Positions 9,724-17,938 of a stretch of DNA of 64,000 nucleotides are shown piece after piece (position 1 is the stretch's first letter; each line of letters starts with the position of its first letter). Below the pieces are notes generated by a model that worked only from the letters and a program-made list of their open reading frames with translations, had not been told where the DNA came from and ran no database searches. The translations under genes were made by a program, and so were the position numbers. The DNA is from Fibrobacter succinogenes (GTDB taxonomy: Bacteria > Fibrobacterota > Fibrobacteria > Fibrobacterales > Fibrobacteraceae), in NCBI GenBank assembly GCA_902762305.1, contig CACWNW010000011.1:62001-126000 (forward strand). Direction: 5' to 3'.

Positions 9724-10830
9724 TTACTTTGCGCAACCGGTGCCGAGTGTACCTTCCAGCACAGAAACGCACTGTTCGGTCAATCCGGCTGCTTCGTCGC
9801 TACCGGCAGGGAATTCAAGGCATTCGCCCAGAACACCCGGGATATCGCACGAGACCATTTCGCCTGCAGGAGCCGTAGTGGTATCCGGAGTCGTCGTCGT
9901 GGTATCGGTAACGCTGGTGTCGGGTTCAACAGCCGGCATCTTATCCTTGCAAGCCTTCAGCTCTCTTTCGTAGATGGAAGCCTTCTCGTCCCTCAGGCCC
10001 GAAGCAGAAACATCCATCAGGCCTTCGGCGGCACAGTAGTTGTTCGAAGAGATAGCAGTGACGTTCTTGGCAACGCATTCCACGTGCTGCATCGGGTGCT
10101 GTTCGGCCTTCACGAGGTCTTGGCTTTCGAAGAGGAAAGTCTGGTGCACAATGACGCTGTCCTTGTCATGCCAATCCTTGTCGAGGTAGGTGTAAGCCCA
10201 CACGTCATCTTCGACCTTGAAGTCACAGACCGTCTTGGTGGCGAGAGGAACGGCATCGAAAGTTCCGCCGTTGACAGCCACATTGCAGGCCTTCTTCACG
10301 GCAGCGTGGACAGCTTCGCGATCGTTGGCGGCAAAGAAGCCCTTCTGGCGCACGGTAGTGACAAGCAAGACTGCGCTGCCGCCATCGCAAGACTGGGTAC
10401 CTTCAAAAATACCGTCCCTGGAGCTCAATTCACTCGGACCATTTGCAATCCTGCAAATCATGCTGGCCTGGGTGCCCGTGTAGCGGATAGAATCTTGAAT
10501 AACCAGGTCTTCGCCATCGATTTTGTAAGTAGTCTTGGCAGTACCGCTGCCCTTGCCGTCGTCAACCTTGTAGGATATTTCCCAAGCATTGTCGTCTGCG
10601 ACAAACGTGCAGGGTTCGGCTTCCTTGACAGAGGAACTGGAAACCTGTTCGGCAGAGCTGGAGGATTTCGCTTTTTCGGAGCTGGATTCTGGGTCAGAGG
10701 AGCCCTCGCTGGAAGAGGAAAGTTCCGGAGTGTCATCCGGGTCCGCCGACGAACCCGAGTCGTCACCGCAAGCCATGAGGCAGAGGGCTGCCGTAAGGGA
10801 TAAACCTAAACTGAATTTTGTGATATTCAT
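9724..10830 (-). CDS. Lipoprotein with Ser-rich N-terminal linker
   Basis: A 368-aa lipoprotein starting MNITKFSLGLSLTAALCLMAC. The mature N-terminus (about residues 22-75) is a low-complexity Ser/Glu/Pro linker typical of Fibrobacter exported proteins. The rest has regularly spaced cysteines and a second Thr/Asp-rich linker near residue 325. I do not recognise a family. The start at 10830 is preceded by GGAGAAAAAA; the longer open frame upstream has no ribosome site or signal peptide at its own start. A terminator follows the gene. Confidence 0.75.
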   Translation of the reverse strand: MNITKFSLGLSLTAALCLMACGDDSGSSADPDDTPELSSSSEGSSDPESSSEKAKSSSSAEQVSSSSVKEAEPCTFVADDNAWEISYKVDDGKGSGTAKTTYKIDGEDLVIQDSIRYTGTQASMICRIANGPSELSSRDGIFEGTQSCDGGSAVLLVTTVRQKGFFAANDREAVHAAVKKACNVAVNGGTFDAVPLATKTVCDFKVEDDVWAYTYLDKDWHDKDSVIVHQTFLFESQDLVKAEQHPMQHVECVAKNVTAISSNNYCAAEGLMDVSASGLRDEKASIYERELKACKDKMPAVEPDTSVTDTTTTTPDTTTAPAGEMVSCDIPGVLGECLEFPAGSDEAAGLTEQCVSVLEGTLGTGCAK

Positions 10831-10928
10831 TTTTTTCTCCTTGATGAATGAATGTGATAAAAAGATAACTAATTTCAACAAAAACAATCCAACGGACCTA
10901 TATTTTTGTTGTATATAGCAACAACGAA

Positions 10929-12044
10929 CTAGTCGCGGTCGTCGAAAGCCTGCGCTTCCTCGGGTTCCTCGACCGTCCATTCGCGGATATGGTCCGCAAG
11001 CGCCTTCTGGCCGTCTTTTTCGAGTTCGTCCGAGATTCCGTTCAGGATTTCGGCATCCTGAGCAGGCAGGTCCTTCTCGTACATGTCGATGTACTGCTCG
11101 AGAAGCGCATAGCGCTTCATACCGAGGAGCAACTGCATGAATTCGGTATCGACATTGCCGCCGCTCCTAAAGCTGGAATGCTCCGAAAGGAGCGTGTCGG
11201 CCTGCTTTTCGTCGACCAGCTGGCAGAGGCGCGCAAGGTTGATGACCTTCGGGAACTTCTCGTACAGGAGGTTCGCAATCTTGAGGCAGTCGGACTTGCG
11301 GCCTTCCTTGTCGGCAATCGCCGCCAACAAATCGAGATAGGCCTCCTCGTCTTCGGCACCGGGATCACGCACGTCGCCGAGCCATTGCTTGGCAAGTTCG
11401 ATGTTGCCCGCGACAAAGTATTCGTTCGCGATATCGATGAGCGTCGCGTTGCTCTTGTCCGGGTCCTTAAGGAGGGCGGCCTTCGTATAGCGTTCGCAAT
11501 CGCCCAGGGCATCGGACATGTCGGTCAGGGCATCGATAATGTCTTCGCGATTCTGGAGTTCCACCTCCGTAACCGTCGCAATCAGTTCGTCGATGAGGGC
11601 TTTCGCACGCTCGTCGGGCAAAATCTCGTTCAACGAGAGGAAAACGACGGAACGGCCTTCCCCGCCCACATGGCGGAGTGCGAGATCGTGGACCAGGTCG
11701 GCGATGTAGTCCTTGTCGTCGTACTGGCTTGCGAGTTCCACGAAGAATGTTCCCGCGTCGTAGAAGAGGCTTTCCCAGTCGTCACGTTCCTCGTCGTCCG
11801 CCTTGAACGAGAGGAAATCCGTGCGGAGCGTCCAAGCGAGCAGTTCGAGCTGCAGGCCGACATCCTTGAAATCCTCGATATCGTCAATCGTCTTCGCGAT
11901 GGTCTCGTACAGTTCGTCCGGGCGATGCAAGAGCCTGCTTTCACCGCTGATGACCTGCGAGAGCGTTTCACGTATGCGGTCTTCCTTACCGCGGAAGGCG
12001 GCGGCACCGCTATTCGATTTCCAAACTTTTTTCTTCTTAGCCAT
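10929..12044 (-). CDS. Helical-repeat (TPR-like) cytoplasmic protein
   Basis: A 371-aa acidic protein with no signal peptide. It begins with a basic MAKKKKVWKS segment and continues as uninterrupted amphipathic helices with TPR-like spacing (for example NEYFVAGNIELAKQWLGDV and KIANLLYEKFPKVINLARLC). It ends in the very acidic EEPEEAQAFDDRD. A scaffold or protein-binding role is likely from the fold, but I cannot name a function. The gene lies between the MFS transporter gene and a lipoprotein gene, all on the minus strand. Confidence 0.72.
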   Translation of the reverse strand: MAKKKKVWKSNSGAAAFRGKEDRIRETLSQVISGESRLLHRPDELYETIAKTIDDIEDFKDVGLQLELLAWTLRTDFLSFKADDEERDDWESLFYDAGTFFVELASQYDDKDYIADLVHDLALRHVGGEGRSVVFLSLNEILPDERAKALIDELIATVTEVELQNREDIIDALTDMSDALGDCERYTKAALLKDPDKSNATLIDIANEYFVAGNIELAKQWLGDVRDPGAEDEEAYLDLLAAIADKEGRKSDCLKIANLLYEKFPKVINLARLCQLVDEKQADTLLSEHSSFRSGGNVDTEFMQLLLGMKRYALLEQYIDMYEKDLPAQDAEILNGISDELEKDGQKALADHIREWTVEEPEEAQAFDDRD

Positions 12045-12063
12045 AATTCAAATGTAGAAACAT

Positions 12064-13371
12064 TTACCGCGCACGAGACTTCGCGAGCTTGGCGCGCTTT
12101 TGTTTTCGGCGGAGCCTACGGCGTTCGCGGCGCGCACTCCGGCGCTGTTCATCCATAATCTTCACCTGCTGCAGCACGTCCATGAAGCGTTCGACAGCGA
12201 AAGCCTTGTTGAGCCTCTTGCGCGTCACGTAATCGAGCAGGCACACGCACAGCAGAAGCGAACCGACAAAAAACGCAAGTGCCACAGGCCACACAATCAC
12301 CGAAAAATGGCTCGCCACGAACCCGAATGCCGGCGGCATCATGATGGAACCCAGATACGAGCCCGCCATCTGGATACTGATGGCACGGCCAGATAGTTCT
12401 TCACCGAACCGCGCGGGAGTCGCATGGATGAGCGACGGGTAGACAGGCGCGCACCCGAGGCCGAGCAGGCAGATGCATACCGGCGTGACCCACAGCGGGA
12501 GCGGAAGCACGAGCACAAGGCACCCGACGACGACAATCGCGATACCCGCATGAACAAGGCGCATGTCAGTAAACCGGATAGCGAAGAAACCGCTGAATAT
12601 GCGCCCGGCCATTACGGAGGCGAACATGAGGGAAACCGCAAGCGCTCCAATTTCGGGCTCGAACCCGCGCGCGACCAGGTACGTACCGCACCAGAGGCTC
12701 GTCGAAATTTCGAGCGATGAATAGAAGAAAAATGTCAGGAACGAGAGCTTCATTCCCGGGACGCGCAAAGCAGAGCGGAGCGAAATATCGGGAATGGATG
12801 CATCCACACGCAGCGGCGCATCTCCCCTTTCCTTCTTTTCCCATACCGGGAGCGACACGAGCATCATGACCGAAACAACCCCGAGCAGGAGGGCGACAAG
12901 CTCGTAGGCGCCCCGCCAGCCGAACCCGAAGAACGCGGAACCCGCAAGGAGCGCGGGGCCGAGGCATGCGCCGATTCCCCAGCTCGCATGCAGCCAGTTC
13001 GTGTGCTTCGACTCCAGATGGATTGCCGCAAAATTGTTCATCGCGACGTCGATTGCACCCGCACCGATTCCCATCGGGACGGCAAAAAGGCACATCATCC
13101 AGAACGCGGGCGAAAAGCCGTACCCTACGGAAGCGACTGCCGTCAGCACGATGCTCGCGAGCACCAGCTTGCCCGTACCGAAAATGCGCAGGAGTTTCGG
13201 CGTGAGGAGGCTAGAAACAATCGTACCCGCACTCACGATAATCGAAAGGAGGCCTGCCGCAGAAAGTGGCACGCGCAAGTCGCGCTGCATCAGCGGCCAG
13301 GCTGCGCCCAGCACCGTATCCGGAAGCCCCAGACCGATAAAGGCGACGTATATGACAATCAGGAAAAACAA
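12064..13371 (-). CDS. MFS transporter
   Basis: A 435-aa major facilitator superfamily permease with about 12 hydrophobic segments. The family marks are the PLMQRDLRVPLSAAGLL opening, the conserved G...PKLLRIFGTGKL loop between helices 2 and 3, and the MNNFAAIHL segment. The C-terminal cytoplasmic tail is strikingly basic (RRERRRLRRKQKRAK). The substrate is not evident; the overall look is of the FucP/sugar or drug-efflux-like MFS groups. The start is uncertain: an in-frame TAG six bases upstream of the TTG at 13371 rules out an earlier start, and no strong ribosome site is seen. It follows the TPR gene by 22 bp. Confidence 0.85.
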   Translation of the reverse strand: MFFLIVIYVAFIGLGLPDTVLGAAWPLMQRDLRVPLSAAGLLSIIVSAGTIVSSLLTPKLLRIFGTGKLVLASIVLTAVASVGYGFSPAFWMMCLFAVPMGIGAGAIDVAMNNFAAIHLESKHTNWLHASWGIGACLGPALLAGSAFFGFGWRGAYELVALLLGVVSVMMLVSLPVWEKKERGDAPLRVDASIPDISLRSALRVPGMKLSFLTFFFYSSLEISTSLWCGTYLVARGFEPEIGALAVSLMFASVMAGRIFSGFFAIRFTDMRLVHAGIAIVVVGCLVLVLPLPLWVTPVCICLLGLGCAPVYPSLIHATPARFGEELSGRAISIQMAGSYLGSIMMPPAFGFVASHFSVIVWPVALAFFVGSLLLCVCLLDYVTRKRLNKAFAVERFMDVLQQVKIMDEQRRSARRERRRLRRKQKRAKLAKSRAR

Positions 13372-13393
13372 GCGCTACACCGCAGATTCCATG

Positions 13394-14380
13394 CTATTTC
13401 TTCTCGCGAATGCGCCTGTACAAGCTTTCGGCCTTCTCGGTATCGCCCGCGTTAGAGAACACGTGGCCCACGTTCTCGGCACCGATGCGTCCCTGCGAAC
13501 TGCCCGCAAGCCAAGCCTTCATGTAGCATTCGAACGCTTCGTCGTAGCGCTTCTGGCTAAAGTAAATCTGCCCCAAATCCAGGTTCAGGTCCGCCTTGCC
13601 CTTGTTGTGCCGCAGGCCTTCTTGCAGCGTGAATATCGCCATCCACGGAGAATTGTTCTTCACGTACATCTGCGCGAGGTAACGGCGAGCAGAAACATTC
13701 TCTGGGTCCATCAAGATGCCGTTCTCCATCTCGTTCAGGGACTGGCGCGTAGAATCCATGCTGCGGTAGTAATACGCGAGTGTAAAGTGTACGTCGGCAC
13801 CCGCGGTAGCCGTCATCTGGAGCGCGTTCTGCAAGGTCTTGATGGCGTATTCGTAGTCGCCCAGCTTCTCGTAGACTTCGGCAAGCCCGTACCAGGCATC
13901 CATGCGGTCGGGGTTCAGCTGCAGCGCCCGCTCGAAGTTCTTCTGCGCGAGCGTCCAGTCGCGGCCCTTCAGGTAACATTCCGCGAGCGCGAAGTGCACA
14001 TGGTCCGATTCCACCCCGAGCTCGATGGCACGCCGGTAGGCGGCAATCGCATCGCCCGGAGAATCCGCGAGGTAGTAGAGGTCACCCAGCAGCATCCACG
14101 CCTTCTCGAAATTCGGCAAGAGCTCCACGGTACGCTTGTAGGCCACCATCGCGACCTGCTTGCGGTCGAGTTGCACCAGCGCGTTGCCCAGGTTGAACCA
14201 CGCGAAAGGCTCGTAACGCCCCTCGTCAATCGCCGCACGGTAAAGCGGTACCGCTTCCTTGAACTTTCCTTGGTCGTAAAGTTCGTTCGCCTTAAAGAAG
14301 TAATCGTCCGCCGCGTGGGTGCACACCGGCAGCAAAAAGAACAAGGAAACAACAAATAAGGCCTTCGCAATAGTGTGCAA
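13394..14380 (-). CDS. Exported TPR protein of the TonB operon
   Basis: A 328-aa protein made of about seven tetratricopeptide repeats (for example AWFNLGNALVQLDRKQVAMVAYKRTVEL and AWYGLAEVYEKLGDYEYAIKTLQNAL) behind a signal peptide (HTIAKALFVVSLFFLLPVCTHA). I chose the TTG at 14380 because the signal peptide begins there. A longer frame reaches back to a TTG at 14530, overlapping the tonB stop, but its first 50 codons are made of palindromic repeat DNA. TonB2-type systems usually end with such a TPR protein, which is thought to support the energy-transduction complex in the periplasm. Confidence 0.82.
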   Translation of the reverse strand: MHTIAKALFVVSLFFLLPVCTHAADDYFFKANELYDQGKFKEAVPLYRAAIDEGRYEPFAWFNLGNALVQLDRKQVAMVAYKRTVELLPNFEKAWMLLGDLYYLADSPGDAIAAYRRAIELGVESDHVHFALAECYLKGRDWTLAQKNFERALQLNPDRMDAWYGLAEVYEKLGDYEYAIKTLQNALQMTATAGADVHFTLAYYYRSMDSTRQSLNEMENGILMDPENVSARRYLAQMYVKNNSPWMAIFTLQEGLRHNKGKADLNLDLGQIYFSQKRYDEAFECYMKAWLAGSSQGRIGAENVGHVFSNAGDTEKAESLYRRIREKK

Positions 14381-14382
14381 AC

Positions 14383-14470
14383 GAGTGTCCCGACGGTCTG
14401 CTTGCAGACCGGCATGACCGAGTGCAGCCACGGACGCCGTAGGCGTCCACTCTGAGCTGGGGCCCCGCCC
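14383..14470. repeat. Double-palindrome repeat between tonB and TPR gene
   Basis: Contains CGGTCTGC-TT-GCAGACCG (14394-14411) and GGACGCC-GTA-GGCGTCC (14432-14448), flanked by GAGTGTCC and a GGGGCCCCGCCC block. It resembles REP-type intergenic elements. It lies between the stop of tonB and the signal peptide of the TPR gene. Confidence 0.75.
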
Positions 14471-14519
14471 GCAAGTTTTCCTTACAAGAGGTTTCAACCA
14501 GCTAAATTTGTAATTAAAA

Positions 14520-15161
14520 TCATTTGACAAAGCGGAACTCCTTTGTGGCCTTCTGAGCCACGGGATATCCGCCCAAATGCGCGGGACTGAACTTCCACTG
14601 CTTTACGGCCTTCAGGGCCTCGTTCTCGAAGCCGTAACCCGGAGGGTCGAGGCTCATTACGCTCGCCTGCGCCACATCGCCGTACACGTCGATGACGATC
14701 ATGACCTTCACGTAACCCGAAATGCCGAGTTTCTTCGCGCGGTCGGGGAACTTCGGCTGCACTTCCTTCAGAACCTGCGCCTGCTCGTCTACCTCGCCCG
14801 CCTCATAAACCACGTTCTCCATCGAGCCCGTACCCACGGCGACGCCATCGCCAGCCGAACCGCGCGCCAGCGACAAATCCATCTGGAAATTCTGGCTACG
14901 GGATACCCCCATGTTCGAGGAAATCTTGAACGGATTCGGGTTCACGATGGTACGGATCACCTTTTGCTTCACCTCGGGCTTCTTCTCGCTCACGAGGACT
15001 TCCACTTCCGTCACGGTATCGAGTTCCTTTTCCGCCTTCACGCCCTTGTCAAAGAACAGCGCATTCAGCACGGGTACGGCAAGGAAAAACACCGCACTCA
15101 CGATGAACGAGAGCACGAATGCCGCCGGGAACCGGAAATATTTAGCGAGAAAGTCTATCAT
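14520..15161 (-). CDS. tonB: TonB-family energy transducer
   Basis: A 213-aa TonB protein. It has one N-terminal transmembrane helix (about residues 12-34), a periplasmic spacer, and a C-terminal TonB domain (about residues 130-213: QPKFPDRAKKLGISGYVKVMI, then GYGFENEALKAVKQWKFSPA). TonB carries the energy of the proton gradient, harvested by ExbB/ExbD, to outer-membrane receptors. The spacer is short and lacks the usual long Pro-Lys repeats, as in TonB2-type proteins. The gene lies downstream of exbD with a repeat-containing gap of about 75 bp. Confidence 0.9.
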   Translation of the reverse strand: MIDFLAKYFRFPAAFVLSFIVSAVFFLAVPVLNALFFDKGVKAEKELDTVTEVEVLVSEKKPEVKQKVIRTIVNPNPFKISSNMGVSRSQNFQMDLSLARGSAGDGVAVGTGSMENVVYEAGEVDEQAQVLKEVQPKFPDRAKKLGISGYVKVMIVIDVYGDVAQASVMSLDPPGYGFENEALKAVKQWKFSPAHLGGYPVAQKATKEFRFVK

Positions 15162-15175
15162 ATCAATTCAGGTCT

Positions 15176-15218
15176 GGATCCTTCGACTCCGCATCTACGA
15201 TGCTCCGCTCAGGATGAC
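15176..15218. repeat. Dispersed GGATCC...AGGATGAC repeat
   Basis: A 43-bp copy with ends GGATCCTTCGACTCCG and GCTCAGGATGAC, sitting in the exbD-tonB gap inside the operon. A transcript across the operon would carry it as a hairpin. Confidence 0.8.
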
Positions 15219-15236
15219 ATCAGGGCAAGACTCCAG

Positions 15237-15641
15237 TCATTCCTCCTTGTTCGCGGAGATTGAAACCTTGCGGACCTTGGCGATGTTGCATTCATCCAAG
15301 ATATCCACCACCACGCCGTTGGGGGCGTCGCGGTCGCCCACGATAATCACCGGGCGGTCGGGCGCTTCGGCCATCATCTGGCGTAAAACGGTCTGGAGCG
15401 TAGAAAGATTCACCTGCGTCTCGTTTATGTGAATCGTGCCCTGGCGGGTCACGCCAATCAAGATGCTTTCCTTAGCAAGTTCCTTCGAGGAACTCGCCTT
15501 CGGCTTCGTCACGTCCACACCCGTCTCGCGCGTGAAGGTGGAGGTCACGATAAAGAAGATGAGCAAAATGAACACCATGTCGAGCATCGGAGATACATCG
15601 ATGCCGCCGGCGTCTCGCGTTCTCTTGCGTATAAAACTCAT
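15237..15641 (-). CDS. exbD: ExbD/TolR biopolymer transport protein
   Basis: A 134-aa ExbD protein. It has a short basic N-terminus, one transmembrane helix with the conserved Asp (VSPMLDMVFILLIFFIVTS, D at about residue 20), and a periplasmic domain ending in VDILDECNIAKVRKVSI. With ExbB it forms the proton channel that drives TonB. Its ATG overlaps the exbB stop by 4 bp (ATGA), so the two are translationally coupled. Confidence 0.95.
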   Translation of the reverse strand: MSFIRKRTRDAGGIDVSPMLDMVFILLIFFIVTSTFTRETGVDVTKPKASSSKELAKESILIGVTRQGTIHINETQVNLSTLQTVLRQMMAEAPDRPVIIVGDRDAPNGVVVDILDECNIAKVRKVSISANKEE

Positions 15642-16363
15642 TTTTCCTCCTCTACATTTTCATGTGAATCGGGATTGTCCGCATCTTGGATCCTATCGGC
15701 AGCACTGCTCCCTCCAGGAACACTTCCGGAATTATCAAAAACATAAGACTCAAACTTCAAGGCCTCGCTCCAAGCTTCGTCCTCGACCTTCTCGACACGG
15801 CCCGCAAGGAAGTTGTAGGCCAGCATCAGCGGAAAGGCGACAAGCAGGCCCGCCTGCGTCGTGAGGAGCGCTTCCGAAATGCCGTCGGCAAGGAGCACCG
15901 GGTTCCCGAAACCGAACTGCTTGATAGTCTCGAAGGTATGCACCATGCCCGAAACCGTACCCAGAAGCCCCATCATGGGCGCAAGCGCAGCACAGGTAGA
16001 AATCGTCTTGAGCGACTTGGAAAGGTTCACGGATATGCTGTGGCGGGTCGCCTCCATCGCGTTGCGCACAGCGACAGGCCCGAGCCCGCGATACTGCCGC
16101 ACGTCACTTGCAAGCGCATAGAAATAGCCGTACGGGCGTTTGCCGAGCGACTTGAACGCAACGTCCTCACCCTTTTTCTGCAAGTTCTTCCAGAAGCCCA
16201 AAACAGACTTACCCTTGAGCATGAAGTAGTAGCCGTAGCGTTCGAGCATCAGGAACCAGCCGAACCACCCGAGCAAGAAGATAGGCGCAAGCACCCACCC
16301 TCCCCTGAGGAGGATGTTCATGGCCGCTTCGAAAAGCGAATTCTGGTCAACGCCTGCTATCAA
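15638..16363 (-). CDS. exbB: ExbB/TolQ/MotA proton channel protein
   Basis: A 241-aa member of the MotA/TolQ/ExbB family with three transmembrane helices. The first is near residues 18-38. The conserved pair is in the C-terminal half: ALAPMMGLLGTVSGMVHTFETI and ALLTTQAGLLVAFPLMLAYNFLAGRV. It is the channel subunit that works with the ExbD encoded next. It follows the TtpC-like gene by 3 bp and ends with a hydrophilic tail of about 30 residues. Confidence 0.93.
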   Translation of the reverse strand: MIAGVDQNSLFEAAMNILLRGGWVLAPIFLLGWFGWFLMLERYGYYFMLKGKSVLGFWKNLQKKGEDVAFKSLGKRPYGYFYALASDVRQYRGLGPVAVRNAMEATRHSISVNLSKSLKTISTCAALAPMMGLLGTVSGMVHTFETIKQFGFGNPVLLADGISEALLTTQAGLLVAFPLMLAYNFLAGRVEKVEDEAWSEALKFESYVFDNSGSVPGGSSAADRIQDADNPDSHENVEEEK

Positions 16364-16366
16364 GGG

Positions 16367-17938
16367 CTACTTTTCCTTTATCCAGAGCGCGTTGAGCACG
16401 GCGAGGCCGGCCTTCTCCATGCGCCCGCGCAGAGCATCGCAACGGTTCGTGAGGAAGGTGTGCAGCAGCTGGAGAGGAATCGCCACGATAAGGCCCGCCT
16501 CGGTCGTCACGAGAGCCACGGAAATACCGCCGGCAAGGAGCTTCGGATCGCTCGTGCCATGCATCGTGATAACGTCAAAGAGTTCAATCATACCCATCAC
16601 CGTACCCAGGAGGCCCAGAAGCGGTGCGGTAGAAGCAAACACGGAAACCCAGGTAAGGCCCGACTCGATTTTCGGGACTTCGGCAGAGAAAAGTTCCTCG
16701 AGGGATTTTTCCGCACTGTCGCGGCCTGGGTAATCCTTACCCAGCACGGTCCGCAACACCTTCCCGACCTTGCCGTGGGACTTTGCGGACTGTGTGCGCG
16801 CTGTAGCCACGTCGCCCTTGGCGAGTGCCTTCAGCGTGCGCCGCGTCGAAAGCCCGCCGAATCCGACAACCATGAGCCACACGAACTTGACAAGCGAAAT
16901 CAGGAGGCCAATCAGGAACAGCGCCGCAATCGGGTACATGAGGATACCGCCATCCTTGAAGAACTGCTTGAACTCGTCCTTCCAGGTCGTCTCCGTGTGG
17001 TTCGCAAGTTCAGACGAGAGCTCGGTACTCAGGAGCACGTCCACCGGCACCATCACGAACGCGGAATCGTTCACGTTCGCAAACACCTTCGCGACGTTCT
17101 TCTTCGTCTCGGGAGTAAGGTTTTCCTGCCAGTTGTACACGCGCTTCTTTTCGCCCGCCACCGGGAGCATCAAAGCCGCCGGATGCAATCCGTTGATATC
17201 TACAGTGCTCGCCATCTGCATGGCATAAAGGCCGCCCAGGCGCATGCGGTCGCCCTGAGCTACAGCCGAACCGAACATCAGGTCGGCCTTCTCGACACCG
17301 GCCTCGCGGGTAAACGCCATCTCGGCGCGCGCAGCATCGAGCACGCCCTTCGCAATACGGAGCGGGTCGTCGCGGTAAAGCGACATTTCCTTCTTCACCT
17401 TGTTCTGGATCTCAACACGTTCAGCCACCTTGAAGGGCACGCCCTGTTCCTGGAACTTCGAAAGCGTCTCGAGGCGTTCCGGGCCAGCCGCAAGCGAGAG
17501 GAATTCCGCACGGGCCTTCTCGGCCTGCAGTTTCACCTGTGCCAAGTCTTCGCGGGCTACGCGCACGTCCTCGAACAGGCGGGCACGTTCAGACATCAGC
17601 GCATCGACCTTCTCCTTGCTCTCCTGGTACTTCTCGTTGAACATCTCACGTTCCTGGTTCGCCGTCTCGCGGTCCTTCCACCGGGCAGCGACAGCCATGT
17701 CACGCTTCTTGCGGGCTTCTTCCAGGTCGGCCTTCGCGCTGTTGAGTTCGGCACGCTTCTTCACCGCATCGATGTCGGAATTCTGCTGCGCGAAAGACGC
17801 TGGCGCAAAGAATGCGAATGCTGCTACAACAAGAGGTAAGAAAAAACGTGCACTGGATCCTTCGACTCCGCGCTTCGCGCTTCGCTCAGGATGACGATTG
17901 AGGCCACATCTCACATTACACATTACACATTTCATCAT
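16367..17938 (-). CDS. TtpC-like protein: periplasmic coiled coil plus ExbB-type channel domain
   Basis: A 523-aa fusion typical of TonB2 systems. After a signal sequence (FFLPLVVAAFAFFAPASFAQQ), residues of about 50-180 form a long coiled coil. A transmembrane helix follows near residue 305, and the last 170 residues form a MotA/TolQ/ExbB domain (STAPLLGLLGTVMGMIELFDVI; LVTTEAGLIVAIPLQLLHTFL). In Vibrio, TtpC is required for TonB2-dependent iron uptake. The ATG at 17938 overlaps the stop of the DUF3450 gene (ATGA). There is no other start before the signal peptide, so the first 33 residues, which include a translated dispersed repeat (NRHPERSAKRGVEGSS), must be read. Confidence 0.88.
   Translation of the reverse strand: MMKCVMCNVRCGLNRHPERSAKRGVEGSSARFFLPLVVAAFAFFAPASFAQQNSDIDAVKKRAELNSAKADLEEARKKRDMAVAARWKDRETANQEREMFNEKYQESKEKVDALMSERARLFEDVRVAREDLAQVKLQAEKARAEFLSLAAGPERLETLSKFQEQGVPFKVAERVEIQNKVKKEMSLYRDDPLRIAKGVLDAARAEMAFTREAGVEKADLMFGSAVAQGDRMRLGGLYAMQMASTVDINGLHPAALMLPVAGEKKRVYNWQENLTPETKKNVAKVFANVNDSAFVMVPVDVLLSTELSSELANHTETTWKDEFKQFFKDGGILMYPIAALFLIGLLISLVKFVWLMVVGFGGLSTRRTLKALAKGDVATARTQSAKSHGKVGKVLRTVLGKDYPGRDSAEKSLEELFSAEVPKIESGLTWVSVFASTAPLLGLLGTVMGMIELFDVITMHGTSDPKLLAGGISVALVTTEAGLIVAIPLQLLHTFLTNRCDALRGRMEKAGLAVLNALWIKEK
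17855..17895. repeat. Dispersed repeat inside the TtpC-like start region
   Basis: A 41-bp copy of the GGATCCTTCGACTCCG...GCTCAGGATGAC family. On the minus strand it encodes residues of about 15-28 of the TtpC-like protein, just upstream of the signal peptide core. Confidence 0.85.

Noticed and set aside
9616-10803. Long plus-strand ORF of 395 aa opposite the Ser-rich lipoprotein gene
   Set aside because: It is antisense to a gene with signal peptide, ribosome site and terminator, and its composition is that of a shadow frame.
15686-17839. 717-aa plus-strand ORF across the exbB/TtpC region
   Set aside because: Rich in His, Arg and Glu with no motif; antisense of clear ExbB-type genes in GC-rich DNA.
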